Assembly (NCBI RefSeq): GCF_026157035.1
Contig: NZ_JANJZA010000001.1
Location: 847,001-911,000, forward strand
From: Sphingomicrobium nitratireducens
GTDB taxonomy: Bacteria; Pseudomonadota; Alphaproteobacteria; Sphingomonadales; Sphingomonadaceae
Length of the DNA stretch: 64,000 nt
Direction: 5' to 3'
The notes under the pieces were generated by a model that made no database searches, was not told the DNA's origin, and saw nothing but the letters and a program-made list of their open reading frames with translations. This document shows, in pieces, positions 63,414 through 64,000 of the stretch. The first letter of the stretch is position 1. Every line of letters starts with the position of its first letter. The position numbers were made by a program, and so were the translations under genes.

Positions 63414-64000
63414 GTGACCAATAACGCCGACACGTGGACCGTCGCGGGACGCACTTTCACCTCGCGCCTCATCGTGGGGACGGGGAAGTACAAGGACTTC
63501 GCCGAGAATGCCGCCGCGCTCGAGGCGTCGGGCGCCGAGATCGTCACCGTCGCGGTGCGCCGCGTCAACGTGTCCGACCCCTCGCAGCCGGTGCTGCAGG
63601 ACCATATCGATCCCAAGAAGGTCACCTACCTCCCCAATACCGCCGGCTGTTTCACCGCCGACGAGGCGATCCGCACGCTGCGCCTGGCGCGCGAGGCGGG
63701 GGGCTGGAACCTGGTCAAGCTCGAAGTGCTGGGCGAGGCCAAGACGCTCTACCCGGACATGCGCGAGACGCTGATGGCGACCGAGGTGCTGGCCAAGGAA
63801 GGTTTCCACCCGATGGTCTACTGCGTCGATGATCCGATCGCGGCCAAGCAGCTCGAGGATGCGGGCGCGGTGGCGATCATGCCGCTGGGCGCGCCGATCG
63901 GCTCGGGGCTCGGCATCCAGAACCGCGTCACGATCCGCCTCATCGTCGAGGGAGCGACGGTACCGGTGCTGGTCGATGCGGGTGTCGGCACTGCCAGCGA
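63414..64000 (+). CDS. thiG: Thiazole synthase ThiG (partial, runs off the window)
   Basis: Forms the thiamine thiazole from 1-deoxyxylulose 5-phosphate, dehydroglycine and ThiS thiocarboxylate. It starts at the GTG at 63414, with AGAGGA 7 nt upstream. [44 protein letters not shown] and NLVKLEVLG (Schiff-base Lys102) are present, then [15 protein letters not shown] and [11 protein letters not shown]. About 195 of some 260 residues are in view. Confidence 0.96.
   Translation, partial: MTNNADTWTVAGRTFTSRLIVGTGKYKDFAENAAALEASGAEIVTVAVRRVNVSDPSQPVLQDHIDPKKVTYLPNTAGCFTADEAIRTLRLAREAGGWNLVKLEVLGEAKTLYPDMRETLMATEVLAKEGFHPMVYCVDDPIAAKQLEDAGAVAIMPLGAPIGSGLGIQNRVTIRLIVEGATVPVLVDAGVGTAS

Overview
GC-rich alphaproteobacterial chromosome, most likely from the order Sphingomonadales. 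This rests on the alpha-type RNase E with a C-terminal GWW motif, the NDUFA12 / DUF2155 / aat / accC / accB / aroQ neighbourhood, and the coding style; no rRNA is present to confirm it. The window is dense core chromosome. I see no CRISPR array, prophage, insertion sequence or integrase.

Layout. 1-8807: an S41-like secreted protein fragment, then a lipid or side-chain beta-oxidation cluster (three acyl-CoA dehydrogenases, two SDR dehydrogenases, a fused enoyl-CoA hydratase/3-hydroxyacyl-CoA dehydrogenase) and a Zn protease. 8881-15612: cytochrome b561, an MFS transporter divergent from a MarR regulator, a DUF389 membrane protein, typA, a SleB-like wall hydrolase and a single-domain response regulator. 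15651-29424: tRNA-Gln, a Ppx/GppA phosphatase with rlmE, a DsbA-like protein with an M48 protease, rne, an amidase, PBP1A, prfB with a lipoprotein-like methyltransferase, thyA, and two tandem entericidin-like lipoprotein genes.

29525-54808 (minus strand) carries the classical tRNA-Trp / secE / nusG / rplK / rplA / rplJ / rplL / rpoB / rpoC series, split into four blocks by three inserted gene groups. These are a sulfotransferase operon (50711-53719), an M16 protease (46273-49110), and a 6.6-kb group (38324-44882) holding a secreted phosphatase, a CotH-kinase-like secreted protein, a beta-propeller lipoprotein, a DUF4956 membrane protein, a GGDEF protein, an L,D-transpeptidase and a DUF2975/XRE pair. 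Each minus-strand block starts with its own promoter candidate of the form TTGnnn - 15/16 nt - CTAnnn. The same form precedes tRNA-Gln, mrcA, thyA and, more weakly, the M16 gene.

54869-64000: a stand-alone fatty acyl-AMP ligase, recX, a two-domain cold-shock protein, DUF192, NDUFA12 and DUF2155 proteins, the convergent minus-strand operon aroQ-accB-accC-ACT-arsC-aat, and thiS with the start of thiG.

The best candidate for an undescribed system is the locus at 38324-41902. A secreted phosphatase is translationally coupled to a secreted CotH-kinase-like protein, next to a phytase/SdiA-like propeller lipoprotein and a DUF4956 membrane protein. The sulfotransferase operon at 50711-53719 is the second.
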